Positions 34,729 through 45,949 are shown, counted from the stretch's first letter. The stretch: DNA of 64,000 nt from Solicoccozyma terricola (GCA_001600875.1 BCLD01000015.1:51761-115760), one strand, 5' to 3'. Notes: generated by a model from the letters alone, not told the origin. Numbers and translations are program-made.

Positions 34729-36405
34729 CTACAAAAAGTACTGCGGCAAGATGAACGACAGAGCTTGTTTCGACTTGACTGGCCAGTGTTCTGGCTTGGT
34801 GATGATAGAGTATTGCATCGATCCCTTGGCTTGAGTGAGCTTTCCAGCAACAACGGCTTCGTGAACTCGGTCGAGGATACTCAGTGTGATCATCTTGGAG
34901 GTAGCTGCGTTCTTGTGGAGAGTCTTGATGACCTCGCTGTGTGTGCGGGAAGGAGGGGGAGGGGGGAGGGGAGAGAGGGAGATTGGTATGATGAGACAAA
35001 AGGTAAAAAGAATTGGAAAACGGTCGAATCGATGAATATCAGCCGTACGCACGCAACAGTCACTGGTTCCTCGGAAACCCTCCAGCAGTCGTAATCGGTC
35101 GAAGTGCAGATCTAGCCGGCGACGAATCGAAAGATTAGCGATCGTGAAGAAACGAAAAGCCTTCCCCCCCCCCTCCAAACTCACCATCGCATAGCTGTTT
35201 ACGAAAAACAAAAGGAAAATAATACGATCAGAATTGCGCATATTCAGGAAGAACCCGGCACGACCCATCACGACCCCTTCCAACCACTCACCTCAATTCC
35301 GCCTCTCTCGCCAACTTGGCCTCTGGTAGAACCGACATGTTAATGATATCTCCCTGTTAACCCGACCAACCCCCCCCCCCGGCGTCCGATTTCTCATCAA
35401 TACCTCGATTCGATCGATTCCACGTTTTTTTTTTTCGCCGTTCCCAACCACTCACCCCCCACATTCTATACATTTCACTTTCTGCTCTCGTTGAGAATTG
35501 AGGACCTTCCATACAAACCACGGTTTTACGTTCATGTAATTTGACTGCACCTTCTGGATGTTGATCCAATACCTCTTTAACCAACGGTCCAACGAGATCA
35601 ACCGCTTGTTCATCGAAACAATCTCCAAACATCGCATGAGCAACGATTCCCATTCCTTCAAAGAATGAAGATGGTCTAATCCCTTTGGTACGATCGATTA
35701 TACTATTTGGAATTACGAAATCACCTGGAGCGATTTCTTCACGTAATGAACCTACAGCTGAAAAAGCGAGTATTAATTCAACACCCAAGGATTTTAGCGC
35801 TGCGATGTTTGCCTTTGATGGGACTTCAGAGGGAGAGATTTGGTGGTGGTGGCCGTGACGTGCGAGAAAGGCGATTTGAGTACCGGATGGAAGGGCAGCG
35901 ATGGTTATTGGCGATGATGGTTTGCCGAATGGCTAAGGTGGGGGATGGAATCGTCAGCTACTATACTCTCCTTCTCCGTCTACGACATGACCACTCGAAG
36001 GAGATGAGTACTCGGAAGGAGTGGGAGCGTAGAGAGTGTGATGCTCGCTGCGCTCGATGATCACTACATTCGCGAAGCAAGAGTAATGCTCGCTGCGCTC
36101 GCGGAGAGTAATGATCACCACGTTCCCGAAGGAAGAGCAAGAGTAATGCTCGCTGCGCTCGCTAGAATGCAAAGTACTCGAAACTCTCCAAACACTCACT
36201 GTATCAATCTCCAAATGCTCACTGCCAAACCCAACAGAACATAATCGTTCATCTTGATTAGCCTTCGGTTGAGGGTATTTTTTTTTCTTTACCGACGACG
36301 ACCACCCGGCAACCACGTTTTCGCAACTCACATGACTTGCATATCCAGGTTGTACAAACCACTACCACCGATGACGCCGACGAGGACAGGGTTGACTACG
36401 GTCAT
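34729..36405 (-). CDS. MEU1: S-methyl-5'-thioadenosine phosphorylase (methionine salvage)
   Basis: Seven exons (36332-36405, 36200-36221, 35456-35932, 35292-35353, 35185-35194, 35053-35111, 34729-34936) give 303 residues. Landmarks are [98 protein letters not shown] and [14 protein letters not shown]. The enzyme splits methylthioadenosine to adenine and methylthioribose phosphate. Two exons are tiny: 22 nt (IEHLEIDT) and 10 nt (the end of Ser plus YAM). Both are required to keep family residues and frame. Intron 2 (36199 down to 35933) holds three copies of a GC-rich repeat. Confidence 0.95.
36041..36161 (-). repeat. Three copies of a CGAGCGCAGCGAGCAT element in MTAP intron 2
   Basis: On the plus strand ATGCTCGCTGCGCTCG occurs exactly at 36041-36056, 36086-36101 and 36146-36161, separated by CGCGAAGCAAGAGTA-like and CGTTCCCGAAGG-like spacers. 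The same unit with one or two changes occurs in introns of SHR3 and PMI, each time in the same sense relative to transcription. Confidence 0.8.
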
Positions 36406-36680
36406 GATTGAGGGGATAAGGAGTGGGATGAGGAGTGGGATGAGGATGAGGAGTGGGATGAGGAGTGGGAGGAGGAGGTGGACATGGGTTGACCCTTCCC
36501 ATTGCGTGCTCCCCCCCTCCCCCCCTCCCCCTCCCCCGAATGCCACGTCATGTGTGATTTTAATTTGACTCAAACGGGGGATGACAGTCCAACGTACTCT
36601 TATCCATACAATCACCCACCCACCAACCAACCCACCACCCCCCTATCACTTTCTAACAAAAACACCATCATCCCTCCATC
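36406..36680. promoter_or_regulatory. Divergent promoter of MTAP and HCR1
   Basis: A 275-base divergent gap. Repeated GGAGTGGGATGA units lie next to the MTAP start (about 36418-36475), C-rich runs lie at 36510-36535, and a CAACCAACCCACC stretch precedes the HCR1 ATG. Confidence 0.45.
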
Positions 36681-38887
36681 ATGTCAGACTGGGGTAAGTT
36701 CCCTCTCCGACACCACTTCCCCACACCGCTTAACCCCCCCCCCCCCCCCCCCCCCCCTCTCTTCGTTTTTTCTTAAAACACCTAAAATTCGAATAGACGA
36801 ATCAGATAAAGAGGTTGCAGCAGCACCATCTAAACCAACTATATCCGTTCAACCACCTATCGTAGCTCCGAGGAGTAGCAAGTTTGCAGGAGAGGATGAA
36901 GAGGATGAGGGTGTGAGTGGGAGTTTTTTTTTCACACAAATCTAAAACGAAACGACCGTTGTAGAAGAAAAAAAGATCTATGGATCGTAATAGCTAATTA
37001 TGACCCCCCCCCCCGACCCTCTCTTCGCTCTCTCTCTATCCCTTTGTCCAATATCACTCCCCTCCTATCCAACCCTACCCTTTTTATTTCGTACCACCAC
37101 CACTACCACCACCACCACCACCACCACCACCACTACGAAAAACCAGGACGATTGGGACGCTTCATCAGATGAAGATAAATCAAAACCAATCAAATCAATA
37201 ACAGCACCTCGTAAAAAAGGGACTTTGAAAGCTAAATTAGCTGAGAAAGCTGCTCTTGTATGTTTTTTTTCCCCCTTGTCCTCCGTCTCCGCTTCTGTCT
37301 TCCTACACCTTTCTCTGTCTTCACACTTCTGGAACACTCACTCCATTCCCCTCTCCCCTCACCCCCCCCTCCTCAACACCCCCTTCTTTAACCCCCCCAC
37401 CAACAGGCAGCATCAGGAGCAACAACCGAAGACGACTTGATCGACGAAACCACACCACAAGAAAGACGTAGAAGAGAAGCTGCTAAAAAAATGGAAGAAA
37501 AGTTGAAAGAGCAAGAAGCGGATTTAGCTCATGCTGCTGATTTATTGGGTTTGAAAGGTGAGTGGGGGTAGTATAGGCGGAGAGGAGGCGAAGCGGAGAC
37601 GAGCGAAATGAAGCGGAGGGAGGTGGAGGGAGCGGGAGGGAGGTGGAAGGAGGCGAGGAGGAGAATTCTCTTTCGTGAAGGAGGTTTTCCTTTTCAATGA
37701 ACGAATCTACTCCTTCGTTGCTAGCACTAGACATTCTTCCTGTGTCTTTTTTCGATTGAGTCGTCGTCGTCGTCGGAGTGGCGAGAGGGGATCTCTTTTC
37801 TTCTTCGAGACGCGCAAACAAAGCACCTAACGCTTGCGCTTCCCTTACTTTCGCGCGAAGTCAAGTGAGGATTTTATCGTCTGGTTAAGAGCGAAAAAGC
37901 GAAGGGATCTCTTTTTTGCTTCTCTCTTTTGCGTGCGAGCGTATATGAAAAAAGCACTTGATATTGTTATTGGCTTGATGACGCGGACGAGGACGAAGAC
38001 GAGGACGGATGTCGATTCGAGTCATCGGAGCGAATGGATCCCCTTTCTTCTTTGCGTGCGAGAGCCATAGAAAGCATTTGGTCATTCTTCCTTGCTTTGC
38101 TTTTGCTGAGCGAATCGAGGGATTATGTCGCTTGAAATCCGGAGCGAATGAATCTCTTCTCTTTCTTTGTAAGGGGTAAGGGCAGGGGAAGGACTTGGAC
38201 ATTATTCTTGGCTTTTTGTGAGCGAAACGAGGACGACGAGGACGACGGCGACGAGGACGGATGTCGATTTGAGTCATCGGAGCGAAGGGAATCTCTTTTC
38301 TCTTCTTCGCGAGCGCAGGGGAAGCACTACCTTCCCCTCCGTGCCATACGAGCGAAGCAGAGTAACTCATTTCATCCGCGTATCGGAGAGACCTATTATC
38401 TCGTGCGATTTTCAACGAGGTAATACTCTCTCGTTCTGTTTTCGCCGAGTGTTGAATGGAGAAATACGTGTCTGGTTGAAACCCGGGCTTTTCAACGAGA
38501 GTCATTGGTGACCAGGGACTTAGAATATCGACTTGAAAACATCCCGGCCTCCTTGGTTTTTAACTCTCAATTTCTAACCTCCCCCTTTTCCCCTTTCTCT
38601 CACTCCAACCCTCCCCTCCAACCCTTAGACGAAGTCGATCAATCTACATTCTCAAAAGCGAACCCTAAATCCGCCGATGAATATCGAATTCTCGCTCAAC
38701 AATTACATCACGCTTATATCGAAAGATTACAATCAAAGCCAATGTACACTACTTTCGTCGACGAGTTGATCAAATGTTTGTTATCATCTTTAACGGATGT
38801 TGAAGCTAGAAAGGTTAATTCGGCAGTTGGTGTTATCGCTAATACGAAAACGCAAGAAGCTAAAGATGCAAAGAGTGGGAAAAAGAA

Positions 38888-38938
<51 letters not shown>

Positions 38939-39239
38939 GATTTCCATGAGCAATGGGGGGGTGTGGGATGTCTTGCTGATCAGAGGTTCATCCGTACATG
39001 GGAATAGGGTACCGGATCCAAGGCTAAACCGGTGTTGGGAGCCAATAAGGGTCTAGCTAGCAAGTGCGTATTGAATTTGATCGTTTCTTCTTTTGAACCC
39101 CGTGTCGTCGTCGTCGTCGTTCTTGACTATTGACCTTTTTTTGAATATCTGTCCCCTTGCCTTTTTCCTCCGCCCTCATAGGACCGATACCAACATGTAC
39201 GACGAGGCGTTGGATGATGAGGAGTTGGATTTCATGTAG
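36681..39239 (+). CDS. HCR1: Translation initiation factor eIF3 subunit j
   Basis: Seven exons (36681-36693, 36797-36912, 37147-37257, 37407-37557, 38629-38936, 39008-39063, 39182-39239) give 270 codons. The start exon is 13 nt (MSDWG-D). Landmarks are the acidic, Trp-containing N-terminus DDWDASSDEDK, then KKGTLKAKLAEKAAL, QERRRREAAKKMEEKLKEQE, a helical core with YTTFVDELIKCLLSSL, and the acidic end YDEALDDEELDFM typical of eIF3j. eIF3j binds the decoding centre of the 40S subunit and aids scanning. Intron 4 is 1,071 nt and repeat-rich. Exon 5 ends inside a 50-base G run that would encode about 16 Gly; the frame closes only if the donor is the last G of that run plus T. Confidence 0.9.
37558..38628 (+). 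repeat. Expanded, internally repetitive intron 4 of HCR1
   Basis: A 1,071-base intron with GTGAGT donor and CTTAG acceptor, more than ten times the usual intron length here. A block starting GAGGACGGATGTCGATT and running to GAGTCATCGGAGCGAA is duplicated at about 38001 and 38253. Related GCGAGCG/GAGCGAA words and CTTTTCTTCTTCG words recur throughout. Open frames inside reach 206 codons on the minus strand only because of this composition. Confidence 0.65.
38888..38937. repeat. 50-base G homopolymer at an exon-intron boundary of HCR1
   Basis: Fifty consecutive G follow AAAAAGAA in exon 5, and the next bases TGATT complete the only plausible GT donor. It is the longest pure homopolymer in the window. 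The length is a likely site of sequencing error. Confidence 0.85.
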
Positions 39240-39489
39240 ATGTGGAGGGTTGGGGGCGGTAGTAGAGGAGGGAGGTTCTCTATGTCTGTGTCTGTGTGTC
39301 TGTGTGTGGATTTTATATCATTTGCATGCTTGGTTTGAATGAAATCATTGTAGACGGTGCTCATTCGCCACCCGCGGCCAATTAATTATTCCCATCGACG
39401 CGTAGAGAGCGAGAGCGAGCAACCTCGATCAGTTGTCATTATACATACCACCATCACAGTCACCCGCTCCCTATACCATCTCTTCCACC

Positions 39490-41522
39490 ATGTCAAGATC
39501 ACGAGCAGGTCCTTCCAATCCCACTACAAGATCCCGCGCTCGTCCAAATCCAGCTATTCACAGAGCAGGACAAGTCGTAGGTACAGCACGCGCAGGGAAT
39601 CAACAACAACCATCATCATCATCATCACCAACACCACCCCGTGGTCGAGCTCAAGATCAAATGATCAATGAAGGTCAGGATGAAGGAGGAAATAATGGTG
39701 AAGATATCGTTGAATTGATGGAGAAAGCTATTGAGAAAGCGAAATTGGAGATTGGTAAAGCAGTAAGTGTTATCCAGACGAAAAAAGGGGGGGGGGGGGG
39801 GGGGGTTTGTTAAAAGGGATTGATTCTTCCCCCCAAGTTGGGGATGGATATTCAAAAACTGATCCGTACGATGTGGGTCCCTAACTGTTTTTCTCTTTTT
39901 TTTTCAATTCAGGTGTATGAGAGTAAAGTCCATTCGTTTGTCAGATTAGCTTTATTCTGGGAGTATAAACGAATACCATTACGTCGTGATGATATAAACA
40001 AGAAAGGTACGTCGTTGTTTGCTCTCCTCCTCCTCCTCGTCCTTCGATCAAACCAGTGTCTAAAATCCCCCCCCCCCCCCCCGCGTCCACCTCCCTACGA
40101 TCCCCTATAGTCATAGAAAAAGCTACCAAACACTTTAAACCGATCTTTTACTCCACACAACGACTTTTACGTTCTAGATTCGGTATGGAACTCGTTGAAC
40201 TTCGATCAAAAGGTTTGATCGGGAATACTCAAACTTTGGAATCTGGTTCTCAAGTTTTAAATACTAGGAATGGTGCTACGATGAAGAGGAAGAATGGTAT
40301 AGGAAGGAAGAGAAGGAGAGGTGGTGTTGATGGAAATAATGATGATGATAATGATGATGATGATGATGATGATGACGACGACGATCATAATGATGACGAT
40401 ACGAATGGACCGGATGATAGTGCTGCTATTCCAACAACTCAAATCGCTCGAGAGAAAGGTGAGTTGACTCTGTTCTTCAAAAACTTTTGGTTTTTGGTTT
40501 TGGTTTTTAACTCACGACCATGAAAAATACGAAATCACCGATTTCTTTTTCGTTTTTTTTTTTCCCATCTCTTCCAGCTCCTACATCCGCTTCCCGCACA
40601 TATATACTCCGATCTACTCTCCCCCCATCCCTCCTCTCCCTACTCACCATCGTCAAACCACTCCAAACGTATCCTGAATCCGACGGTTTAACGTCAGGTG
40701 GAGGAGGAACACAACGAATACCTGATTGTGGTGCTATTTTAGACGTTGATAATGAGGATGGATCAGGTGGAGTTGGATTGATGGGATTGTTGTGGGTTAT
40801 TTTAGGGATTATTTTGGTTCATGATAGGTCGATTCGAGATGGTGAGTGAGGGTGGTGTTTTGGGGGTGGTTTTTGGATTGGCGGGTTGGTTGGGTCAAGG
40901 TTAGAAGTCATTTCACTGATTGCGCGTTTCGTTCGTTGGTTGTTGTTGTCGTTGTCATTGTTTGTTCCCCTCCTCCTCCCAACTCGTTAGATACTCTTCA
41001 TAAGATTTTGAAAAACAAACTGTTGATCGAATCAAATACAATCCTACCCTTCACAACTCCCTTATCCACATCCAACCCACCCACCCTCGACACATACCTC
41101 AAACAACTCACGAAACAAGGATACCTCGAATCGATAAAAATCGGCGGTCATTCAAATGCAACGAGGAATGTAGATGGTGGAGTTGTTGTTGATGTGGAAT
41201 GGAGATGGGGTGGTAGAGCTGATGCGGAGATTGGAGAGAGGGCAGTTGCAGAATTCATGGCTGATCTGTGAGTGTCTCTCTCAAGGTGTGGAATCGCAAC
41301 CACGATTACATAAAATAACAAGCATTCCGATGACTGAAACCCCCCATGCCCTATGACAGACATGCCAAACACCAAGACACCGGTGAAGATGATGATAACG
41401 TGGCTAATATACGATCTGCACCGCGTGGTCAGAATACCATACGGGTGGAGACGCCTGAGATGAAACGGAAGAAATTGATGGGAGCGATTGAGAAAGCAGC
41501 TGGTGGGGAGTTGATGAAGTGA
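39490..41522 (+). CDS. NSE3: Nse3/MAGE-domain subunit of the Smc5/6 complex
   Basis: Six exons (39490-39762, 39913-40006, 40111-40458, 40578-40841, 40991-41267, 41360-41522) give 472 residues. After a disordered N-terminus the MAGE winged-helix region begins with KVHSFVRLALFWEYKRIPLRRDDI. It continues through VIEKATKHFKPIFYSTQRLL and FGMELVEL, an acidic insert of repeated Asp codons, GLMGLLWVILGIILVHDRSI, and the strongly conserved VEWRWGGRADAEIGERAVAEFMADL. Nse3 with Nse1 and Nse4 bridges the Smc5/6 heads in DNA repair. Most eukaryotes outside mammals have one MAGE gene, and this is it. The poly-Asp insert (about residues 215-240) is unusual. Confidence 0.92.
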
Positions 41523-41611
41523 GATGGAGGGAAAGGGGGTGACTTGTAGTAGGATGGAACCTGTTGTATTTGCTGGTTACGGGGTGGCTACTGGCTACTC
41601 GGCGGCGAGAA

Positions 41612-41617
41612 CACGTG
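41612..41617. promoter_or_regulatory. CACGTG upstream of SNX4
   Basis: The motif (in AACACGTGACC) lies about 100 bases before the SNX4 ATG in the 191-base tandem gap after NSE3. Confidence 0.4.
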
Positions 41618-41713
41618 ACCTGCTCGTCCACCCATCCCCCTCCCCCCTTCCACCCCGCCTCCGACTCCGACGGCGATGACGCCTAGTAGCTCAACTCTCC
41701 CACATCGCCTCCG

Positions 41714-43762
41714 ATGGATCACATCCAGGAATCTCAGGATGACGGGTTCACCAGCATCACATGGGACAATGCGAATCCATCTCCATCTCCGGCCTCTGGC
41801 CACGACCACCCGCAACAAGCGCCACCTGGCACGGCGATGCATGATCCAGTCAGGGAAGGCGATGGGTCCACACCGACGTGGAAGGGTAGATGGATGCAGA
41901 TCGTGATCAGGGATCCGGTCAGGGAACATGAAGGAAGCAAGGACTCTTATGTCTCGTATTGCGTCAAGACTAGGGTGAGTTAGTTGCCGTATCGGTCACA
42001 GAACTCTGGTCAGTTTCGTGAATCGGAGTCCGGCTCCTGACGGGGCATCCATCCACCGTTGGGGGCAATTGGGGGCCAACCAATACAGACGAATCTACCG
42101 GGTTTCTCAAATCAACCTATCGTCGTCCGTCGTCGATTCCAAGATTTCGTCTTTCTACGAGATCATCTCACAAAGACGTATCAAGCTTGTGTTGTACCTC
42201 CTATTCCCGATAAACATCGTCTCGGTATGTATTCTTCTTCTTTTGACCCATCTCGCACGTCTCGTGAAAGAGTATTGATGGGTTAATCGGAGGTTACAGA
42301 ATATATCAAAGGAGATAGATTCTCTCCTGAATTTCTCGAACATCGTCGTATCGAGTGAGTTTTAACCAAAACGGCAGTAACACTTGCTTCCAACCAATCT
42401 GATGGACAATTATCTCGACTCGATTCAGTCTTCAACATTTGATGAATAGGATAGCTAGGCATCCAACATTACAACGCAGTGATCTTGTTGCTGACTTCTT
42501 AACATCGACACAATGGGTGAGTCCTCTTCTTTTTCCCCCCATCGCCCCGCACTCTTAATTTTCCATCTCACATTTTCAACCAACTCCCTACCTGCACGAT
42601 CAGAACGTGACAATGCACAAACATATTTCAAACCCACAAGCATCCGAACATTCATCTCTACTCGATTCTCTCTCTGATACATTCATCAATGCCTTTTCCA
42701 AAGTTAGGAAACCAGATGAAAGGTTTTTGGAAATGAGAGAGGGGATAGATAAATTCGAAGAAGGGTTGTTGTCGATTGAACGATTGAGTGGCAAAGAGAG
42801 TGGGAGGACTGATGGTGAGTTTGGCGCCACCCCCCCCCCCCCCCTTTCCCTGGGCGGGGGCTCCGGGCCAAGGCAAGGCATTGGAGTTGAGCAAGCGAAG
42901 GACTGATGGAGATGACGTTTTGCGCATACTCGTACAGATTTGGCACAGGATTACGTAGATCTCGCAGCTGCGTATCAAGGGTTGGGGTATCTTGAAAGTG
43001 GGATCACAGATCCACTTAATCGATTCGCTGAGAAGATGTTGGATTTTTCAACGCTTCTCAAGCAGATGGTGAGTTTGTGATTGAGCGATGAGGGGAGGCC
43101 TTTAGATCCCTTCCCCCCGGTCGCAATCATCTCGGGGGTTGCTAATGAAGAGCCCAAAAATTCATTTACGACGAATAGAATACAAACTCCCTCGAACCAT
43201 TCCTCGCACACACTCATTCCCTCGCTCAATACTCGCAATCCCATCGATCCGTGATCAAACTTCGAGATCAAAAACAACTCGATTTCGAAGAACTATCAGC
43301 TTACCTATCTGCCGTCGTTGCTGAGCGTGATCGACTAGCTGCACTGAGTACAGGTCACGTTGGGTCTCCTGTCGGATTGACTACCTACCTTCGTGATAAA
43401 GTCGATCAATTACGAGGAACGGATGATATTCACACAAGGAGAGAAAGAATGCGCAAGTTGGATTTAAAAATCAAGGAACTTCAAGATGCAGTGACCACTG
43501 CACATGAAGTATCGACTGATTTCAATGAAGAGATCTTGAAGGAACATAACATCTTTCAAATCTCAAAGACTGCGGAGATGAAGGAGATGTTGGAGACGTA
43601 TTCAGAGGGTCAGGTTGATTTGTACAGAAAGGCGATAGAGGACTGGGATCGGGTGAGTGAAGGCGACGGCGACGGCGGTGGCGGGGACCCATCGCGGTGA
43701 GGTGTTGACATTAAACACTGCAGATCATCCCCTTGCTTCATCGCATCAAAGTAGACGTGTAA
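41714..43762 (+). CDS. SNX4: Sorting nexin 4 (PX-BAR protein)
   Basis: Eight exons (41714-41974, 42089-42224, 42300-42354, 42429-42516, 42604-42814, 42938-43068, 43179-43652, 43724-43762) give 464 residues. The PX domain starts at RDPVREHEGSKDSYVSYCV. It has the phosphoinositide-binding VRRRFQDFVFLRDHL and VVPPIPDKHRLEYIKGDRFSPEF, with RIARHPTLQRSDLVADFL closing the domain. The rest is a long helical BAR region (for example LEMREGIDKFEEGLLSIERL, MKEMLETYSEGQVDLYRKAIEDWD). Snx4/Atg24 recycles endosomal cargo such as SNAREs and acts in selective autophagy at PI3P membranes. Confidence 0.95.
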
Positions 43763-43890
43763 GGTCGAATCATCTTTCTTGATGGCAGGGATAGCTGGAC
43801 AAGGCGCTTTTAATGTAATTCTGATATCTCAGTTGTAATATATTCATTCGATTCTATGGATGTTACGCAGCGGAATGTGATGTGTTGTCA

Positions 43891-45121
43891 CTACTTCTTC
43901 TGGGTAGCATTCCGCGCCTCAATACCATCATCCACAGCCTTTCGAAACGTCGCAATGACGTCCTTGGGTGATGATGCTGTGAAGATGGAGGTACCAGCGA
44001 CGATAACGTTTGATCCTATCCAAACGACCAACAGCAGAAGCCTCAGTGATTTCCCACTCTTCTCCGTAAAAAACATGTTCACTCACCAGCTTTCGCACAA
44101 TCACAGATATTCCCCGCCCCAACACCACCATCCACTTGAATATCCACTTTATCCCCATACCTCGCTCTCAAATCCGCTACTTTCTCCAAACATTCAGGCA
44201 TGAATTTCTGTCCACCTTTCCCTGGGCGAACTGTCATTACGAGTAGGAGATCTGCTGATGCGGCAAGAGAGGGAGTTATTACGGATGATGGAGTCTCAGG
44301 AGAGATGGCTAGACCGGCGAGAATGTTGTGCGAGTGGATAAGGTCAATGACGGATTGAGGATCCGCTACGAGTGGTAAGTAAAGGAGGAGATTATTGGTT
44401 AAGTAATTGAGAGCCGGTGATGTAGGGAAACCCGAAAAGAAACCTCGAAAAACAGAGAAAACTCGGAAAAAAAACACTCACATGTAGCTTCATAATGGAA
44501 AGTGAATAGTTTTCCACCTGCTTTAGCGACGTCTGGAACCCACTATAAGAACATTGACGCAAAAAGATGGGAGAATTTCAGCTCTTTTTTTTTTGATACC
44601 TCGTTCCAAAGCCCTTTCTTACCCACCTTAGCAGGATCCGAAACCATCATATGACAATCCATGAAAATGTTCGGGACATTCTTTTTGACCATTTCAAGGA
44701 CTGGGAATCCCATCGTGATATTTGGTACAAAGTGGCTAAACAAGGGGAAAAAAAAACCCCCGCGGGGGAAAGGTGAGAGAAAAATACCGTCAGCTTCGTC
44801 GTTGGAAGCGAAGAAAGATAAGGGTATGAGACGACGTACCCATCCATGACATCTGATATCTCCACCAACAACAATGAGCCAGAATCTCTACCAAAGTCCA
44901 AAAGAACACACGGCGACTTACCCATGTGCAACCAATCCGCTCCCTCAGACATCATACGCTTACATTCCGACGCGAGGTTACTGAGATCTGACTGTCAGGG
45001 GGGGAGGACGAGGACGAGGACGTACGCGTCGAGGGTGGGACTTGAGCAAGGGAGGATGGCATGTGGAATGGCCTGCACGACTTACAGCTAGGACTGAGGG
45101 GGAGATGATTGACTTGGACAT
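43891..45121 (-). CDS. RPE1: Ribulose-5-phosphate 3-epimerase (pentose phosphate pathway)
   Basis: Seven exons (45086-45121, 44922-44991, 44840-44852, 44627-44735, 44482-44542, 44087-44365, 43891-44015) give 230 residues. Landmarks are ISPSVLASDLSNLASECKRM, DWLHMDVMDGHFVPNIT with catalytic Asp and His, FMDCHMMVSDPAKW, LVMTVRPGKGGQKF, VDIQVDGGVG with the second catalytic Asp, and NVIVAGTSIF. It interconverts ribulose- and xylulose-5-phosphate in the cytosol. Exon 3 is 13 nt and encodes the active-site DVMDG core, so skipping it would destroy the enzyme. Confidence 0.96.
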
Positions 45122-45449
45122 TGTTGATAGGTGCTTGGTGAAATGATAATGGAGATGGGTGTGAAGATGGGGTAATTGCACTGGTTGGGCGGATGACGTG
45201 AACTTGCCTTTCCCGCTGACAATCCGCGGATCCGGGGGGGAAGGTGGCGTCAATCTTCCTATAGGTCGCATTGGCAAGCATCACATCCTTCAACGACTAG
45301 GTCACAATCACTACTTTCCCAAGTTGCCCTGCCGTTTTGCTCTGTGGATTCATCTCTCGACCTTTTCCCTTTTGCTTTGTTTCTACAAAAAAAAAAGGAA
45401 TAAGGAAAATGAAATGAACAAGAGCTGCGGTCGGACGGTGGGGTTGCCC
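45122..45449. promoter_or_regulatory. RPE1 upstream region
   Basis: A 328-base tandem gap between the RPE1 start and the downstream end of the next minus-strand reading frame. No motif stands out except an A-run near 45387. Confidence 0.35.
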
Positions 45450-45949
45450 TTAAAGTTGAATCGAAAGACGGGGCCTCGGACGACTTTCAGATTGAAAGTT
45501 TCCCCGGTCGCCTGAGACTTTGGTGCTTTCATTCCGTAGTGTCCCGCTAGGAATACAAGTACCATCATCCCAAATGATTGACTCATCTGATGGAAAAAGA
45601 ATCCAGTATCAAAGCGAAGAATTACCCCAAAATAACATTCTTCCCGCTCACGGAAAGCTTCAACTTTCGCTTTTGATATGATATTCAACGAGACGTTTCG
45701 GCTGCGACAATGATACAAATCGAAATGCAAAAAAGTCAACTTGGCTACGATTTGATCCCTGCATGACCATGGATCCAACTCACAGTCTAATCGCCGAGAC
45801 GGATCAATTACATCTTCCTTGTAAGCGATGAAACTCGGAGTGAGTGAACTCTTGTACTGGACGGGTGCCATTCGCATAATACTCTGATCTGGGGTATCCC
45901 GCAAGAGGTGGTTGTAGCCGTCGTCGAGTTGCGGGATGTTTGTTGACAT
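45450..45949 (-). CDS. Doubtful two-exon hypothetical gene
   Basis: An ATG at 45949 (MSTNIPQLDDGYNHLLRD) opens a frame with a possible GTGAGT donor after residue 55, and an acceptor at 45587 that would continue to a stop at 45450 with YESIIWDDGTC. The first exon looks protein-like, but the second has no recognisable feature. Another frame of that exon (MSQSFGMMVLVFLAGHYG) encodes a hydrophobic helix and could equally be the real one. I do not recognise a family. Confidence 0.25.

Noticed and set aside
36041..36161. CRISPR-like regularly spaced repeats
   Set aside because: Only three short copies with unequal spacers (29 and 44 bases), inside an intron of a eukaryotic gene.
37885..38511. 206-codon minus-strand ORF in HCR1 intron 4
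   Set aside because: Arg/Lys/Phe/Ser-rich translation of the tandem repeats, no start context, and located inside an intron with good splice sites.
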